From the NCBI RefSeq assembly GCF_029867415.1, contig NC_081182.1:14258497-14322496 (forward strand): DNA of 64,000 nt, given 5' to 3'. The notes under the pieces are model-generated. The model did not search any database and was not told the DNA's origin. It saw only the letters and a list, made by a program, of their open reading frames with translations. Numbering within the stretch: position 1 is the first letter of the stretch; each line of letters opens with the position of its first letter. Both the position numbers and the translations under genes were made by a program. The DNA comes from Vicia villosa (Eukaryota > Streptophyta > Magnoliopsida > Fabales > Fabaceae). Of the stretch, positions 36,181 to 48,007 are shown one piece after another.

Positions 36181-36519
36181 CTCATTATTTGAGTGGTAGC
36201 TTTTCTATTGAAACTTTTCAAATTCATATTCAGCAATTTAACAAGTTTTTTGTGGAAAGGATAAGAGATTGAATGGACTAAAATATTTATGAATAGGATA
36301 AATTGTGCCACGGGCTACTGTTAGAGAGTTTGTGAAAATCGGGATCAAGAACTAAACCAACAAAAGTAGAAGACATTACATCACCGTCCAAAAATATTAA
36401 AACATTACCTACATCATTCACCACTCTTATACATTTTAATCGTATACAGACCTAAAAAAACTAAAAATATGTACTAGAGGACGTTCTTAAAGAAGGTTAA
36501 AGCAATCTTATATATTTTA

Positions 36520-36521
<2 letters not shown>

Positions 36522-36614
<93 letters not shown>
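36522..36614. repeat. (AT)n microsatellite
   Basis: About 93 bp of AT dinucleotide repeats, likely highly variable in length. Confidence 0.95.
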
Positions 36615-36617
<3 letters not shown>

Positions 36618-36774
36618 TCTAAAAAAAAATAGACTTAAAATGTGTTTGTTACTAGAGGACTTTCTTAAAGAAGGTTATAGAAGGTTGAGGGCTAAGATTA
36701 TTTGTGCTTATTAGAATTATTTTATTAATGACATGATAACCAACTATAAAACTAGACAAAATTTATTTATTCTT

Positions 36775-37243
36775 AAAGTAATGATTATTCTTTTTTCAAT
36801 ATTACCCTAAATCTTTTACTCCCTCCGTTCCTTTATAATTGTCACTTTTGTGGAAAAACATTGTTTCTTTTTAAGTGTCATATTTCAAAGTTCAAGAAAG
36901 TATTTTTGTTGTTTTGTCAAAATTACCCCTAATCATTATGATAGAGAGAGAAAAAGTTAAATAAAATATTAAAAGATTTAGGGTAATATTGAAAAAAGAA
37001 TAATCATTACTTTAAAAGTAACAATAATCATTAGTTGTCTTGGTATGTGAAAAAACTTAAAAAGTGACAATTATAAAGGAACGGAGGGAGTAATATTTTA
37101 TTTAACTTTTTCTTTCTCTATCATAATGATTAGGGGTAATTTTGACAAAACAACAAAAATATTTTCTTGAACTTTGAAATATGACACTTAAAAAGAAACA
37201 ATTTTTTTCCACAAAAGTGACAATTATAAAGGAACGGAGGGAG
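36775..37243. mobile_element. Stowaway-type MITE (outer copy, split by the inner one)
   Basis: The sequence right of the inner MITE (37,093–37,243) is the reverse complement of the inner MITE's first ~150 bp and ends in ACGGAGGGAG followed by TA. The sequence left of it (36,775–36,818) is the reverse complement of the inner MITE's middle. Together they form an opposite-orientation copy cut at a TA. Its left terminus is degraded and not certain. Confidence 0.75.
36819..37090. mobile_element. Stowaway-type MITE (inner copy, complete)
   Basis: It begins CTCCCTCCGTTCCTTTATAA and ends with the complement (TTATAAAGGAACGGAGGGAG), flanked by TA on both sides (36,817–36,818 and 37,091–37,092). TIR sequence and TA target are those of Tc1/mariner-related Stowaway MITEs. 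It is inserted in another copy of the same family. Confidence 0.9.
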
Positions 37244-38439
37244 TATCATCATCATTAGTAAAACTTGAAATCCTTGTAGACAGATTTACCTTACCAAGTC
37301 TTACTCCAAAAACTCCAAACTCTTTTGGCAACCCAAATTTTTAATAATGCATCAACAACGATTATATATCAATATATATCTTGTTTTCTGCAATAAATCA
37401 TTAAAATATTATGAAACAACCTCCCCGCGTTTAAAATGTTATGAAACAACCTCCCCACATTTTAGACTCTTTCGTCATGATCAATTAATAATCACATGGA
37501 TCTTAATTGATTTTATAACCGTTACAAATGTATAGTAAATGAAACTATGCATAAAAAATAAGGATAGTAGCATAAAGGATATGTTTAGATTAAAATTATG
37601 ACATGAAAGAATATGTTTAGATTAAACTTTGACCGTTTTTAGTATCGTTTTTTCTTCAATCTGGTAGAAAGTATAGACCCATATTTATATGCTATCATTG
37701 ATATAAAATATCCCAAATTCGTTCCATTTTCAATCGGTACTCAAAATCTTTATTACTTACCCATTCTCCTTCCCAATCAAGATTTAAAATTTCTCAACAA
37801 TTCAAATAATTCCCTTTTGAATATGATAGTATATAATAGCCACAATATTCTCTCTTAATAACCAAGTCCTTAGTATAATCGCTTTTTAATATGGTCATAA
37901 AAGATGAAACCTATGATTATAAATGATGTGGCACAAACAAAATTACTAAACATATAAATGATTGCTTTACTTTTGTAATATTAAACACTAAGTCATAATA
38001 ATTTTAAACAATGATCGTATGGTTAAGGTAGAATTAAATATTATCAATCATGAATGAAATCTTCGATGATATCTTCCTCTATACCATACTAATGCTTTGA
38101 AATGATGTTAATTCCACCATTTTGGATGAGGCCTTGGTAGTACTATTCATTACATATTTGGAACTAGTCAGAGACCCGTGCTGTCGCACGGGTGCATTAT
38201 TTATGGTGTAATATTTTTTTAATGATATGAAAAAAATATGAAATAAAAAGTTTGACCAAATTGTATGTATAAAATAAAAATTAACCATTAAAAAAAATTT
38301 ATAAATAAGATTTTCATAGTCAATTTCACAATGCTTTGCAATTTCAACAACATATATTTTGAGGATGAGTAATTTAATTATGATATGGTGTAAATAACTA
38401 AAAAAAATGTAGTAATTTAGAATCTTCAAATAATAATCA

Positions 38440-38568
38440 TGAATATATTTGGGGGCGACCGTTGTTGAACTGTCGCAAATTTCTTTTAAGGGCAGTTGGG
38501 TCTACAACCGTCGTAAAATATTTCAGATTTTTAAAAAATTATGTCCTAAAACTTTTTTTCTTGTAGTG
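38440..38568. mobile_element. CACTA transposon terminus
   Basis: The stretch ends at TTTCTTGTAGTG, the complement of the CACTACAAGAAA terminus of CACTA (En/Spm) elements. The subterminal region holds repeated motifs such as CGACCGTTGTTGAA and CAACCGTCGTAAAA. The other end is absent. Confidence 0.6.
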
Positions 38569-38701
38569 TGAGATGGAGAAAAAATTAATATTTAAAAATA
38601 AAGCTTTTGTCTCTTGAATTAAAATAATGATTGATTAACTAAAATAAATATTGTCTTGTTAGTGACCCGTGAGATAAATACACTTTTCATCATGCTAATT
38701 A

Positions 38702-39395
38702 AATTAAAAAAATACATTATACAAATAAATCTAAAATGAATTATTTAATTATTAAATAATTATACAAAGAAAAATTGATCCATGAGACGGAAAGAGAATA
38801 AAAAGAATTTTAACATTTGAAAAAATAAATAAAATATGTATTATGTTGATAGTGACCCGTAAACTACAACATAATATCATGTAAATTTATTTAATATTGT
38901 ATCATATATATTTACAAACATGTAAATTTAAAATGAATGATTCAATTATAAATTAATAATAATCATAAATATGCAACTATATTATATTTTCAATTGAAAT
39001 TGTACTTTATAAAGAGAAAGAGAATGCGGTAGTGTATTATGTTTTTAAAATTAAAAAAATACATTATACAAATAAATTTAAAATAAATTACTTAATTATT
39101 AAATAATTAAGCAAAGAAAAAAATTAATCCATGAGACGGAAAAAAAAATAAAAAAAATTATAACATTTGAAAAAATAAATAAAATATGTATTATGTTGAT
39201 AGTGACCCGTAAACTATAGCCTAATATCATGTAAATTTATTTAATATTGTATAAAATATATTTAAAAATATATAAATTTAAAATGAATGATTCAATTATA
39301 AATGAATAATAATCATAAATATGCAACTATATTATATTTTCAATTGAAATTGTACTTTATAAGGAGAGAGAAAATGAGATAGTGTATTATGTTGT
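38702..39395. repeat. Tandem duplication, period about 347 bp
   Basis: Two neighbouring copies share AATACATTATACAAATAAAT, GATAGTGACCCGTAAACTA and AATATGCAACTATATTATAT in the same order with few changes. Each includes a degenerate GACCCGT, half of the Helitron hairpin stem. Confidence 0.8.
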
Positions 39396-39851
39396 AGAAA
39401 GTTAGTGGACCAATGAGAGTAGAACACTTGGTGCAAAAGTTAAAAAGGTGAAGAGTTATTTTGTTAGTTACTAAAATGTCCATTTTATAGTGTAAATTTA
39501 TTTGGAGGAAAGGGTAATTTAGGGAGTTTGGTCAATCTTTTAATATATGTTAGATAGTAGAGTAGATAGTAGATAGTAGATTGTATGGTATACTTATCCT
39601 TTACTATGTCTAATTACAAACTCCTGAAGAGCCGAAGTCAATTTCTTGAGATAACATTAACATAAGTCAAATATTTTATACTATTCATTTTTCAACACAA
39701 GTAGACTTGATTAGAGTTAAGAAATGGCTCGGATAACATCCAATGCAGATGATAAAGTAAAAAGCACAGTCTTCTGCTGGTAAAAACCCTGGCCACATTC
39801 AGAATTTAGGAGCACTCCAAACATTCAAGGGCAAACGTCTGTGTAAAGACT

Positions 39852-40615
39852 TCAATCTTTTCTTAGCTCCATGAATTCACGATGAATACCACTGGCGTTT
39901 AGGATGACAATTTCAACCCTATCCCCCTGTAAAAACATGCATCCAAAAGTTTATAGCTTGTCCTAATGTCAAATGACAATTATGTAAAACAATCCGAATT
40001 TTCTGCAGTCACGAGATTTCCACACAAGATTTTAATAGGACAACTTGTATTTCGGCTTTGCATAACAGGTCTTAAACATTAAGTCAAAATGTGGATGGAA
40101 CGACTCAAATCCACAACAGTGTGAATGTGTTCTGGCATACAGACAATCCATTTTCACATTTAAACAAACTTACAGTGTGAATGTGTTCTGGCAGACAGAC
40201 AATCCATTTTCAAGTTTAAACAAACTTACAGTGTATATATCTCTCTCAGATGCAGATGCAAAAACAGTTTTGACCAGATCAACTGCTTCTGTTTCAGACA
40301 GTGGAGTAACAGCATCCTGCAAGAAAATCATATTTTAATCTAAGAAATTCACCTCAAACAGGATTTAAACTGTCAAATATTTCAAAAAAAAAACACCAAT
40401 TTAAGAACTTCACCTCAAACAGGATTTAAACCGTCAAATATTTCAACAAAAACACCAATTTAAGAACTTCACCTGGGCAGGCAAAAGGAGTGGGCTGGGA
40501 GACTTGAGTTGGTTATCAAGAAAAGGCATAATGAGAGTGGATCCAGAACCCTGAGAGCTATATCCCACTCTCTCGTAGGAACCAACAGCATCATATGTGA
40601 AGACGCATCCCTTTC
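39852..40615 (-). pseudogene. PBF1: 20S proteasome subunit beta type-1, 3' exons only
   Basis: Three minus-strand exons with proper splice sites encode the last ~100 residues of proteasome subunit beta-1 (PBF1 in Arabidopsis), a structural ring subunit of the 20S core. They are 40473–40615 (GKGCVFTYDAVGSYERVGYS and on to PLLLPAQ), 40230–40316 (DAVTPLSETEAVDLVKTVF to RDIYT) and 39852–39926 (GDRVEIVILNASGIHREFME to the stop). The frame is intact. The first ~120 residues are not found upstream in the window, where an LTR-like sequence begins at about 40,829. Either the gene was split by insertions whose far side is outside the window, or this is a captured or truncated copy. The introns carry small tandem duplications. 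Confidence 0.82.
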
Positions 40616-40828
40616 CTATTTTAGGTTAAAATAATTGGAAAACTGATTTTTGTAAACAAGGTGTTTGTTGAAATGCCACAATGAGTTTACTCATATTGAT
40701 TTTGAATATAACTCGATTATAATTGTTGTACCAACCAAATTCAAAGCAAACATCTACTACGAGTGTCTTTCCATCCTTATTTTGAGTCTTACAAATCTTT
40801 AGTTGGCAGCATTCACATCATATTGTTA

Positions 40829-41320
40829 GGTGCCAAATTGTGTTTATATTTAGTTTAATTAATGGCACCTTTCGACCGTTTTTATCGGATATTCGTACAA
40901 TTCCCTGAAGTTTTAGATAATTATTTATAGTTTATAATATTAAGCTTTCATTTTATGTTAATGTGTGTTTTAGTTATGATTGTGTAGGTTTTGGCCAATT
41001 TTGGGATGTTTGGAGCTTGTCTTGATCTTGACAAGAGATTCACTGGCAGAAGTATGCGCGCGTCGCGCTGGGATGTGGGCGCGTCGCGCCCTGGGCAAGA
41101 TATTTTGGAGCTTCCAGACAGAGAGTTGCGCGCGTCGCGCGCATGGGCGGTTTATAATTTTAAGTGTAATGGCGCGTAGCGCGCTGGAGGGCGCGACACG
41201 CCCTGGACAGAATTCAGAAATGCTATATAAAGGGGTTTTCAGATATTTTGTGTTGGTTGGTTGATCTTGAGAGCAAAAGAACACTTGTGCACTGTAGCAA
41301 ACAAAGAATTGAAGATTGGA
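40829..41320 (+). mobile_element. LTR-like sequence with TATA box and GC palindromes
   Basis: It starts TGTTAGGTGCC, carries several GCGCG-rich near-palindromes (41,053–41,205), then a TATA box GCTATATAAAGG at about 41,221, followed by a leader-like region. The architecture (TG start, promoter, short transcribed leader) suggests an LTR or truncated retroelement on the plus strand. No terminal CA or partner LTR could be fixed. Confidence 0.45.
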
Positions 41321-44300
41321 AGCTGTGGACCGTCCTTTCGGGCCATACCCCTCCGTGGGTGGGATACGTGAACTGACTCTTTTTTGTCGATCGGACGCTT
41401 TCGCGTCACTTTTGAAAAAGTTTACAGAGTCGCCACCGACCTTTTATTTTATCCAATGAAGGAAAGGTTTATAAAAGAAACAGAAAAAAGACCTTTGAGA
41501 GATTCTGGGTAAGGGGGTAGGTTATACAAAGGGAAGGTGTTAGCACCCTTTGTATCCATGGTTATCCATGGGCTCTTTAGTTTGCTTAGCTCATTTGCTT
41601 TACTTTTCAATTGATTCGGAATGCTTTACCTGTGTTTTTGAAATACCTTTGCAAATAGAATTTGTAATGATCCTTGTGCGGATATATACAAATGCTTGTT
41701 TATCTTTCGAAAGATGTTTTGAAAAGATCGTTAATTTTGTAATGATCCGTGTTTGGATGTATACAAAATATTGTCTTTTGGAAAATTCGTTTTAAAAAAA
41801 CAACAGTGTATGAGAATTTTGTTTGTTTTGATTTTGAGCAAGCAAACTAGGAGGTCTACCCTGAGTTAGGAGGTCTTTATCCTTGTTCCCTTTAAAAATC
41901 TATCCATTCGTCGGATATAAACAAAAGGTTCGATTTTGTACTCGAAACAGTAGAAATGTAACTTTGATTTTGAAAAGAGTGAAAAGGGGTTACCCTAGGA
42001 GGTGCAAATGTGATTGTGATTGAATTCAGATATTTATCTTTGAAGTTAGTGATCTGACGGTTCAGTTTTATCTTTGACATACACGCAGTTTATATGGGTG
42101 CTGGAAATTAAAATGCGGAAATGTAAAGTGCGGAAAGTAAATCTACGCTATTACATCGATTGTGCGGGAAATGTAAACTAGCCTATTTACATGAATTTGA
42201 CATCCTATACATTTATCTAGGAATTTTAAATTGCAAGAAATAAAAGGCATATTTTTGTATTTTTGTGATTTATTTTAAATATAATTAATGCATTATTAAT
42301 TAATTTAAAATAAAGAAAAGATGGAAATATGATTAAACCTAGCAAATAAGTTTAAAAATATGTACAAAATGTTTGTTAATTGATTTTAGAACAAAACTAA
42401 TTTTTTTGGAATTTTTGAAATTTGTTTTTTGATATTTTAAGTTAATCAAAACATAATTATGCAAATAATTACACAAATAATTAAAACTTAAAGAGAAAAT
42501 TATCCTAAATATGTACAAAATTAGTTTATGATATATAAACAATATTTAACACAAAGAACAATTTTTTTATGATTTTTTGACTAATTAAAATAATTAATAA
42601 GCAAATATATAAATACATACTAATTAATTATGAAAAATATTGAAATTTTGAAGAAAAATAAAATATTTTTATTTCAGAAAATAATATATTATTTTAGAAG
42701 TTTAAAATATTTTTTGGGGAATTTTTTTTGGAATTTAAAACTATTTTTAATTATTTTTGCAATAAAAATAAAATAAAATAGAAAATATAAAAAGGATACT
42801 TATTCAGTGTGGAAGTTGACTGAGGGAGCATGGTGTAGCTGCGTGTGTGAGGCGTTGGATTGGAGATTGAATTGATCCAAGGGTTCAGATCTGAGGTCAC
42901 ATGAAGCACATGATTAAAGCAAGGCATGGGATTAGTGGGAGACCAAAGTCAGACTGGTCCCCACCCTCGCCTGCATGGACCAATGGAAACAGAGGAGAGA
43001 AGGTTGAAAAGTTGACTGACGAACCACGCTCGGACGCGTGGTCGTCTTCAACCTCCGTCCCATGCACTTTTTCAGACAGATAGCGGGGGTTTTGAACCCC
43101 CTCTATTTTACAATAAGAAAACGTTATTTTTGGTAGCTTCCCAAACCTGCAAGAACACACGTTAGCAACACATGAAAGCAACCCAGATCCACTAAACATG
43201 ATGCCCTGAATCCAAATATGTCATTAGTTTCGTGATTTGAGGCTCGTAGCTATAGGTTCGAAGATGTTAAAGTATGAACACTCATAAGCTTATGTTAATG
43301 GCATATGGCTATCCTCACGTGGGAGTTGGCATGTTAAGACCCAGATCACTTATGTAGGACCTCATAAACATGTTAGGGTGGTTAGTTCATATGGAAATTA
43401 ATTGCAAATATGAAAATGAAAGTTAAGGCATATATACATGAAGAACACTTATATGCACTATACGACTCTCATAGGCCTATATTTAGAGTTCAATCTTACT
43501 CTATAATGTTTGAGAAGATGATTAGAATGCTTGGTTTGTATTAATATTGATTGGAGAATTGAATTTGAATTTTACAAAGTTTTGAGATTTTTGGAGAATT
43601 TTTGTGATGAAGAAGGCTATGCTCTTGTTACAAATCGTGTCCTCCTCTTGTTGCTGAAGTATGCTACTCCTTTTATAGCCCAAAGGCTGCTTGGAAGTGA
43701 AGCAAGAAGCTATAGTTGCCTTTGTTGAAAGTTTGGTTCTTTAATAATAAAAAACTTTGAATTTTTGACCAAGCCTTGACTACATTCAATGCTCTTGCCT
43801 TGGGCATCAATCTTCTGCAGAAAATTGAAGACTTTGGAGGTGAGTCATGCTTGGAGATCAAGCCACCAATTATCCATGCAATTTTCCTTTAATTTTAATC
43901 TTAAAATAAGATAAAATTATGTCAAAAATGGATAATATAGATGTGGGTTTTGTATTGGTCGTGGGAGGCCCATAATAACATGGCAAAGATGTTTGGACCA
44001 TAAAAACTTGGACTCATTTGGAAAAAAAACATTTTTGAGCAATGTTGATTTCATGCATTTTCCCAAAATTTAGCCAACTTCAACAAGGTGTAAATCCTTC
44101 AATTTTTGTCATATGAAGGAGATCTTGCACTTTTTGGAAACCTCAAAGAGTCCTCTAACCAATGTCTTTGGTCTCATATCAAAATGATTTTTGGTTCTCC
44201 TTGTGTGTCCATTTGAAAAAAGTGTCTTTTTGTTGACTTTGAAAATGACCTGTAATGTCTTTGGCCATATTTTCCAAATGGTGAATGCTATGACCATGGG

Positions 44301-45301
44301 ATCAATTGCATTTGAAAGATAATTGAATTTCCTTCAAAATGAGCTTTGGTTGACATTTTTTGGATGAAGGATGAGAGAGTTATGATCAGTCAAAGTTGAG
44401 TTGACTTTTCAGGCAAAAACCCTAATTTTGAATCTTAGGGTTTTGTTGATTTTTGATCTTTCCTTGATGAATTGTGATCATCCAATGATCAAATGTTGAA
44501 TCCTTTGACAAAATATGGACTTTGACAAAAAATTTCATTTTTGACTGTCAGTTGACTTTTTTGGTCAAACGGGTCGTCTGTTGACTGTTTGAGCTGCTGA
44601 CGGTGCGTCTGAGTGAATTGAAGTTTGAAAATTTGTATGATGGTACTTTGAGATGTATGGATGTATATGAAATCCATTTGAGCTCTCAAAACTTGTTGCT
44701 CCTGTTAAAACAAGAAAAACCCTGATTAGGGACTGTCTGTATAGGAGGCAGTTAAGCGTACCTGATTTTTGTGCAGTGTTGAGTTTCTGCTAATCATGTG
44801 ATATTCAGAAGACTTCTAACACAAAAATCTTGGAAATTTGAATTGTGAATGATTGATTTGATTGATTGTACAAATCACTGTGAATTGTACTGTCTGCAGT
44901 TTGTCTGTCAACCGACTGTTCGTGTACTGAAGCAGCAGTTAAAGTGAAAAATCAACCGTCAAAGTTAATTTTCTTTTTTTTTTTTTTTGTTGTTATTTTT
45001 GTTTTTGTTTGGTGTGAAGCATGAAAATTTATTTACATGACTTGTTAGAAAACAGAAACATAATAAATAACTGATATTTACGGTATGCGGGCAAAATTAC
45101 CGATAATAACCTGAAAATTATTTAATGCACAGAAATAGAAATATTTGACTGGCAGAAAATACACAAAATATTATCTTAGTAATTAAGCAATATTATGACA
45201 ACTAGTACAACATTTAATACTGACAGTATAAATATTACATACTATATTGAACAGTACGACGAATAAACGGTACATTTAAGAAATAAGAAATACGGCAAAT
45301 T

Positions 45302-45469
45302 TTAAGAATGACGATTGATGACCCATGCTATGAACAATAGCATGTAGATGATTGGGAGCATAACCATTGCAGGTCCACACTCCTCAGGACTGTGCAGGCA
45401 GAAGAAAGTCATGATCACCGTAGCAATGGTGATGACTGTAAGAGACAGTGTCTCTATCCATTTTGCCAT
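45302..45469 (-). CDS. Small two-helix membrane ORF within the LTR (55 aa)
   Basis: The minus-strand ORF begins MAKWIETLSLTVITIATVIM and ends FIAWVINRHS. Two hydrophobic segments (residues about 7–25 and 34–50) are separated by a short CLHSPEECGP loop with two Cys. A TATA box lies 95 bp upstream, so the ORF would be the first in an LTR-initiated transcript. The frame is open 119 codons further upstream, but that part precedes or overlaps the TATA box. A diverged, frameshifted copy including the ATG and stop is present at about 48,890–49,065. No family is recognised. Whether it is translated cannot be told from sequence. Confidence 0.45.
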   Translation of the reverse strand: MAKWIETLSLTVITIATVIMTFFCLHSPEECGPAMVMLPIIYMLLFIAWVINRHS

Positions 45470-45563
45470 TTTTGTTAGGGAAGAAGAAAGAAAATGGATG
45501 ATGAAGTAGAAATTTGAAAGATGATTTAGAATTTGATGTGAGATTTGTGAAAAGAAGGAGAGG

Positions 45564-45571
45564 TATTTATA
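45564..45571 (-). promoter_or_regulatory. LTR TATA box
   Basis: The minus strand reads TCTATAAATACC. The sequence between it and the small ORF is a typical short leader. This would place the U3/R border near 45,540. Confidence 0.5.
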
Positions 45572-46368
45572 GAATGGAAAGATGATAGAGACGTTGGGGA
45601 ATGATGTGATTCCGTACAAAAGGAAATTTGAATGGAAGTGAGATTTGAAAGAAAGTGTAAGGTATTGTTGGGAAAAGAGAGATGGATAGAATAAAGTTGA
45701 GATTTGAATTTGAAAGGATAGATTTGAAAAGATTTTGAAAATAATGGAATATAGCACAAAAGTTAGTGGGAAAACAAAAACAATTGTTACCAGTACAGTG
45801 TGAGTTTCCTGCTTTTGCGCCTGCAAAAAGATTTAACCCTGCATGAACTGTGTTAGTACTATTTATCTGTAAAATAAATAAATAGTATTTGTGAAGTAAA
45901 GAACAGTATTTGGCGTTTGCGTAAGAATAAATTCCACTGTAAGCCAAGTTACTGTGTAAGAAAAATTCTGAAAACCAAGTTCTTCATATGTCAGGATATT
46001 TTGAAAAAATCCATGTTTATATGAGACTCTTAATTTTCATATTGAAACTTTCCTGAAAAAAGAGGTGGGCAAATTTTGGGGTATAACAGTTGCCCCTATT
46101 CAATCTTCTTAAACCTGAAGAGATTGTCTGAAATCTGAGGGTAGAAGATGATTGAATAAATAGATGCCCTGAAAATTTGCACTTACCTTGATCAGCAGAG
46201 ATGTTGGAAGTTGCATTTGAATGTTGTCTGTGACATGTTGTTGGCAGATTGAAACATTACCTGAGATGGGCTTTCGGATGCCACCTGGACAATGTGTTGA
46301 TGGTTTGTTCATCAGAATGAATCTGTTGATTATATCTTGATGAAGGATTTGAAAGTTGATCATTGTGG

Positions 46369-46642
46369 AACCGTTTGAGGTATCACTTTAGATCTGCAAT
46401 GTTAGATCGTTCTGGAACCGTCTGAGGTTTCGCCTTAGATCTGCAATGTTAGATCGTTCTGGAACCGTCTGAGGTTTCGCCTTAGATCTGCAATGTTAGA
46501 TCGTTCTGGAACCGTCTGAGGTTTCGCCTTAGATCTGCAATGTTAGATCGTTCTGGAACCGTCTGAGGTTTCGCCTTAGATCTGTAATGCTAGATCGTTC
46601 TGGAACCGTCTGAGGTTTCGCCTTAGACTAGCAATGTTAGAT
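46369..46642. repeat. Tandem repeat, 47-bp period, about 5.8 copies
   Basis: Units start GAACCGTCTGAGGTTTCGCC and continue to GATCGTTCTG. The inner units are nearly identical; the first and last are diverged. It lies in the U3 part of the long LTR. Confidence 0.93.
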
Positions 46643-47829
46643 GATAAATGAGTTGAGAATGAGAGTTCTTCAGAGTGAATCTTTGGTTTGATTGTATCTG
46701 AAAGGACTGCTTGTCTGAATAAGATTCAGGATGAACACTGCATGTGAGTGAGAACATCTTTGCTGAAGACATCTGTCTACCTGAAAAATCAAGTTAATAA
46801 TATGCGATGTCTATGATGCATGTATGATATGAGATCCTCGAGCTAGAGGAGAAATATGCAAGTTATGTTGTGTATGAATATGCGTATGATGCATGATTGT
46901 GAATGTGAATATGAGTGTGAATGTGATGCATGGTTTATGCAGCTTAGAGCGTGTCAAGCTCCTGATTGGGAAAATAAATCCCAGCTTAGTCGTCAAGAAA
47001 TGAAGGCATTGTGATTGGGAAAATAAATCCCTGCTAGCCATTTGGAAGTGAAGGCATCGTGGTTGTTGATGATCTTCTGTCTCGCTTGAGTACCCTGGGT
47101 TGGGGAAATTCTTTGAGAACCAGGATGTTCTATTGAAGGATCTTTGATTACTGCTCGGGGATGAACAGTAGTTTTGAGAGTTCGGACTGTGACGCCCTTT
47201 GGAGTGGGAATGAGGAAGATGCATAATCCTCCGATGCACTATCTGACCAAGTTTGGGTGCGGAGATCACACCTTCTGAAGACAGTAATCTGGAACAACCC
47301 TGCTGGGGAATAAGACTTCTTTCGAAAGAAAAATCTTTTTGAGGGATTTGTTGAGGAATGTGTCTCCATTGGGGAAACTTCCTTCTGATGCTGGTTTAGG
47401 ATAATGTCCAAATAATTGGGACATGTCCGGAATGCTATTCCTGTTTTTCCTGGTAAACATCAATCATATTCAAATGCATATGTTCATTCAAAATATCATT
47501 GGGATGCTCGCGTATTCAAAACAGAAAAAATGAAAATGTTAGTTATAAGCTGCATTGATTTTTGAAAAGGTGCCGTGATAGGCGGATTAGTATAGGGAGA
47601 CAACAATCCTAGAAGTAGGAAATTGTCAGAAAGTTTTGAAAAGTATTTATGAAAAGAAATAGCTATGTGAGAACGATCCAGTCAAGTTTCAATTCTGCTA
47701 TTGCCAATCTGTCTTCGAGCATCTCATCCCTCACTTGTTGGAAGAAAGTGATTGGACTGATCGGTGTCTTTGAGGTGTTGAACCTTGTCGGTGAGTAGGC
47801 AGCTGAGCGGGACATAGTTGTATGCTTTA

Positions 47830-47995
47830 TTCCCTAATTTTTGCCTAGGCTGCCCTTTCAGGTTTTCAGCCTACCGGGATTGTATTTGTTTTGTCTCTAA
47901 TTTTTGCCTGGATCGCCCTTTCGGGTTTTCAATCCACCGAGACGCTCATTTTTGCCTAAGTTGCCCTTTCAGGTTTTCAACTTAGCGAGCTGTAT
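47830..47995. repeat. Three diverged repeats of about 60 bp
   Basis: TTTTTGCCTAGGCTGCCCTT, TTTTTGCCTGGATCGCCCTT and TTTTTGCCTAAGTTGCCCTT each head a unit continuing with CAGGTTTTCA or CGGGTTTTCA and a half that pairs back to the first part (for example AGGCTG with CAGCCT), so each unit can form a hairpin. They lie just downstream of the pol stop on the minus strand. Confidence 0.75.
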
Positions 47996-48007
47996 TTTTT
48001 TTTTTTT

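Larger units (their letters stand above)
38164..39580 (-). mobile_element. Non-autonomous Helitron, about 1.4 kb
   Basis: On the minus strand the 5' end reads A|TCTACTATC with the typical TATATTAAAAG soon after (39,540–39,580). The 3' end has a hairpin with 8-bp stems ACCCGTGC/GCACGGGT (38,174–38,193), 6 nt, CTAG (38,164–38,167), then T. No protein is encoded. Inside are a tandem duplication (38,702–39,395) and a CACTA-like terminus. The 5' limit could shift by one TCTACTA unit because the end is itself repetitive. Confidence 0.75.

Noticed and set aside
40970..41284. Overlapping frames on both strands rich in ARRA or SRA words
   Set aside because: They are translations of GC palindromes in an LTR-like sequence; no coding signal beyond that.
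42897..43199. Open frames on both strands near 43 kb
   Set aside because: They fall inside the long LTR, overlap each other on opposite strands and show no domain.
45526..45947. Long minus-strand open frames upstream of the small LTR ORF
   Set aside because: They overlap each other in different frames, are low-complexity Ser/Phe-rich, and lie across the TATA box.
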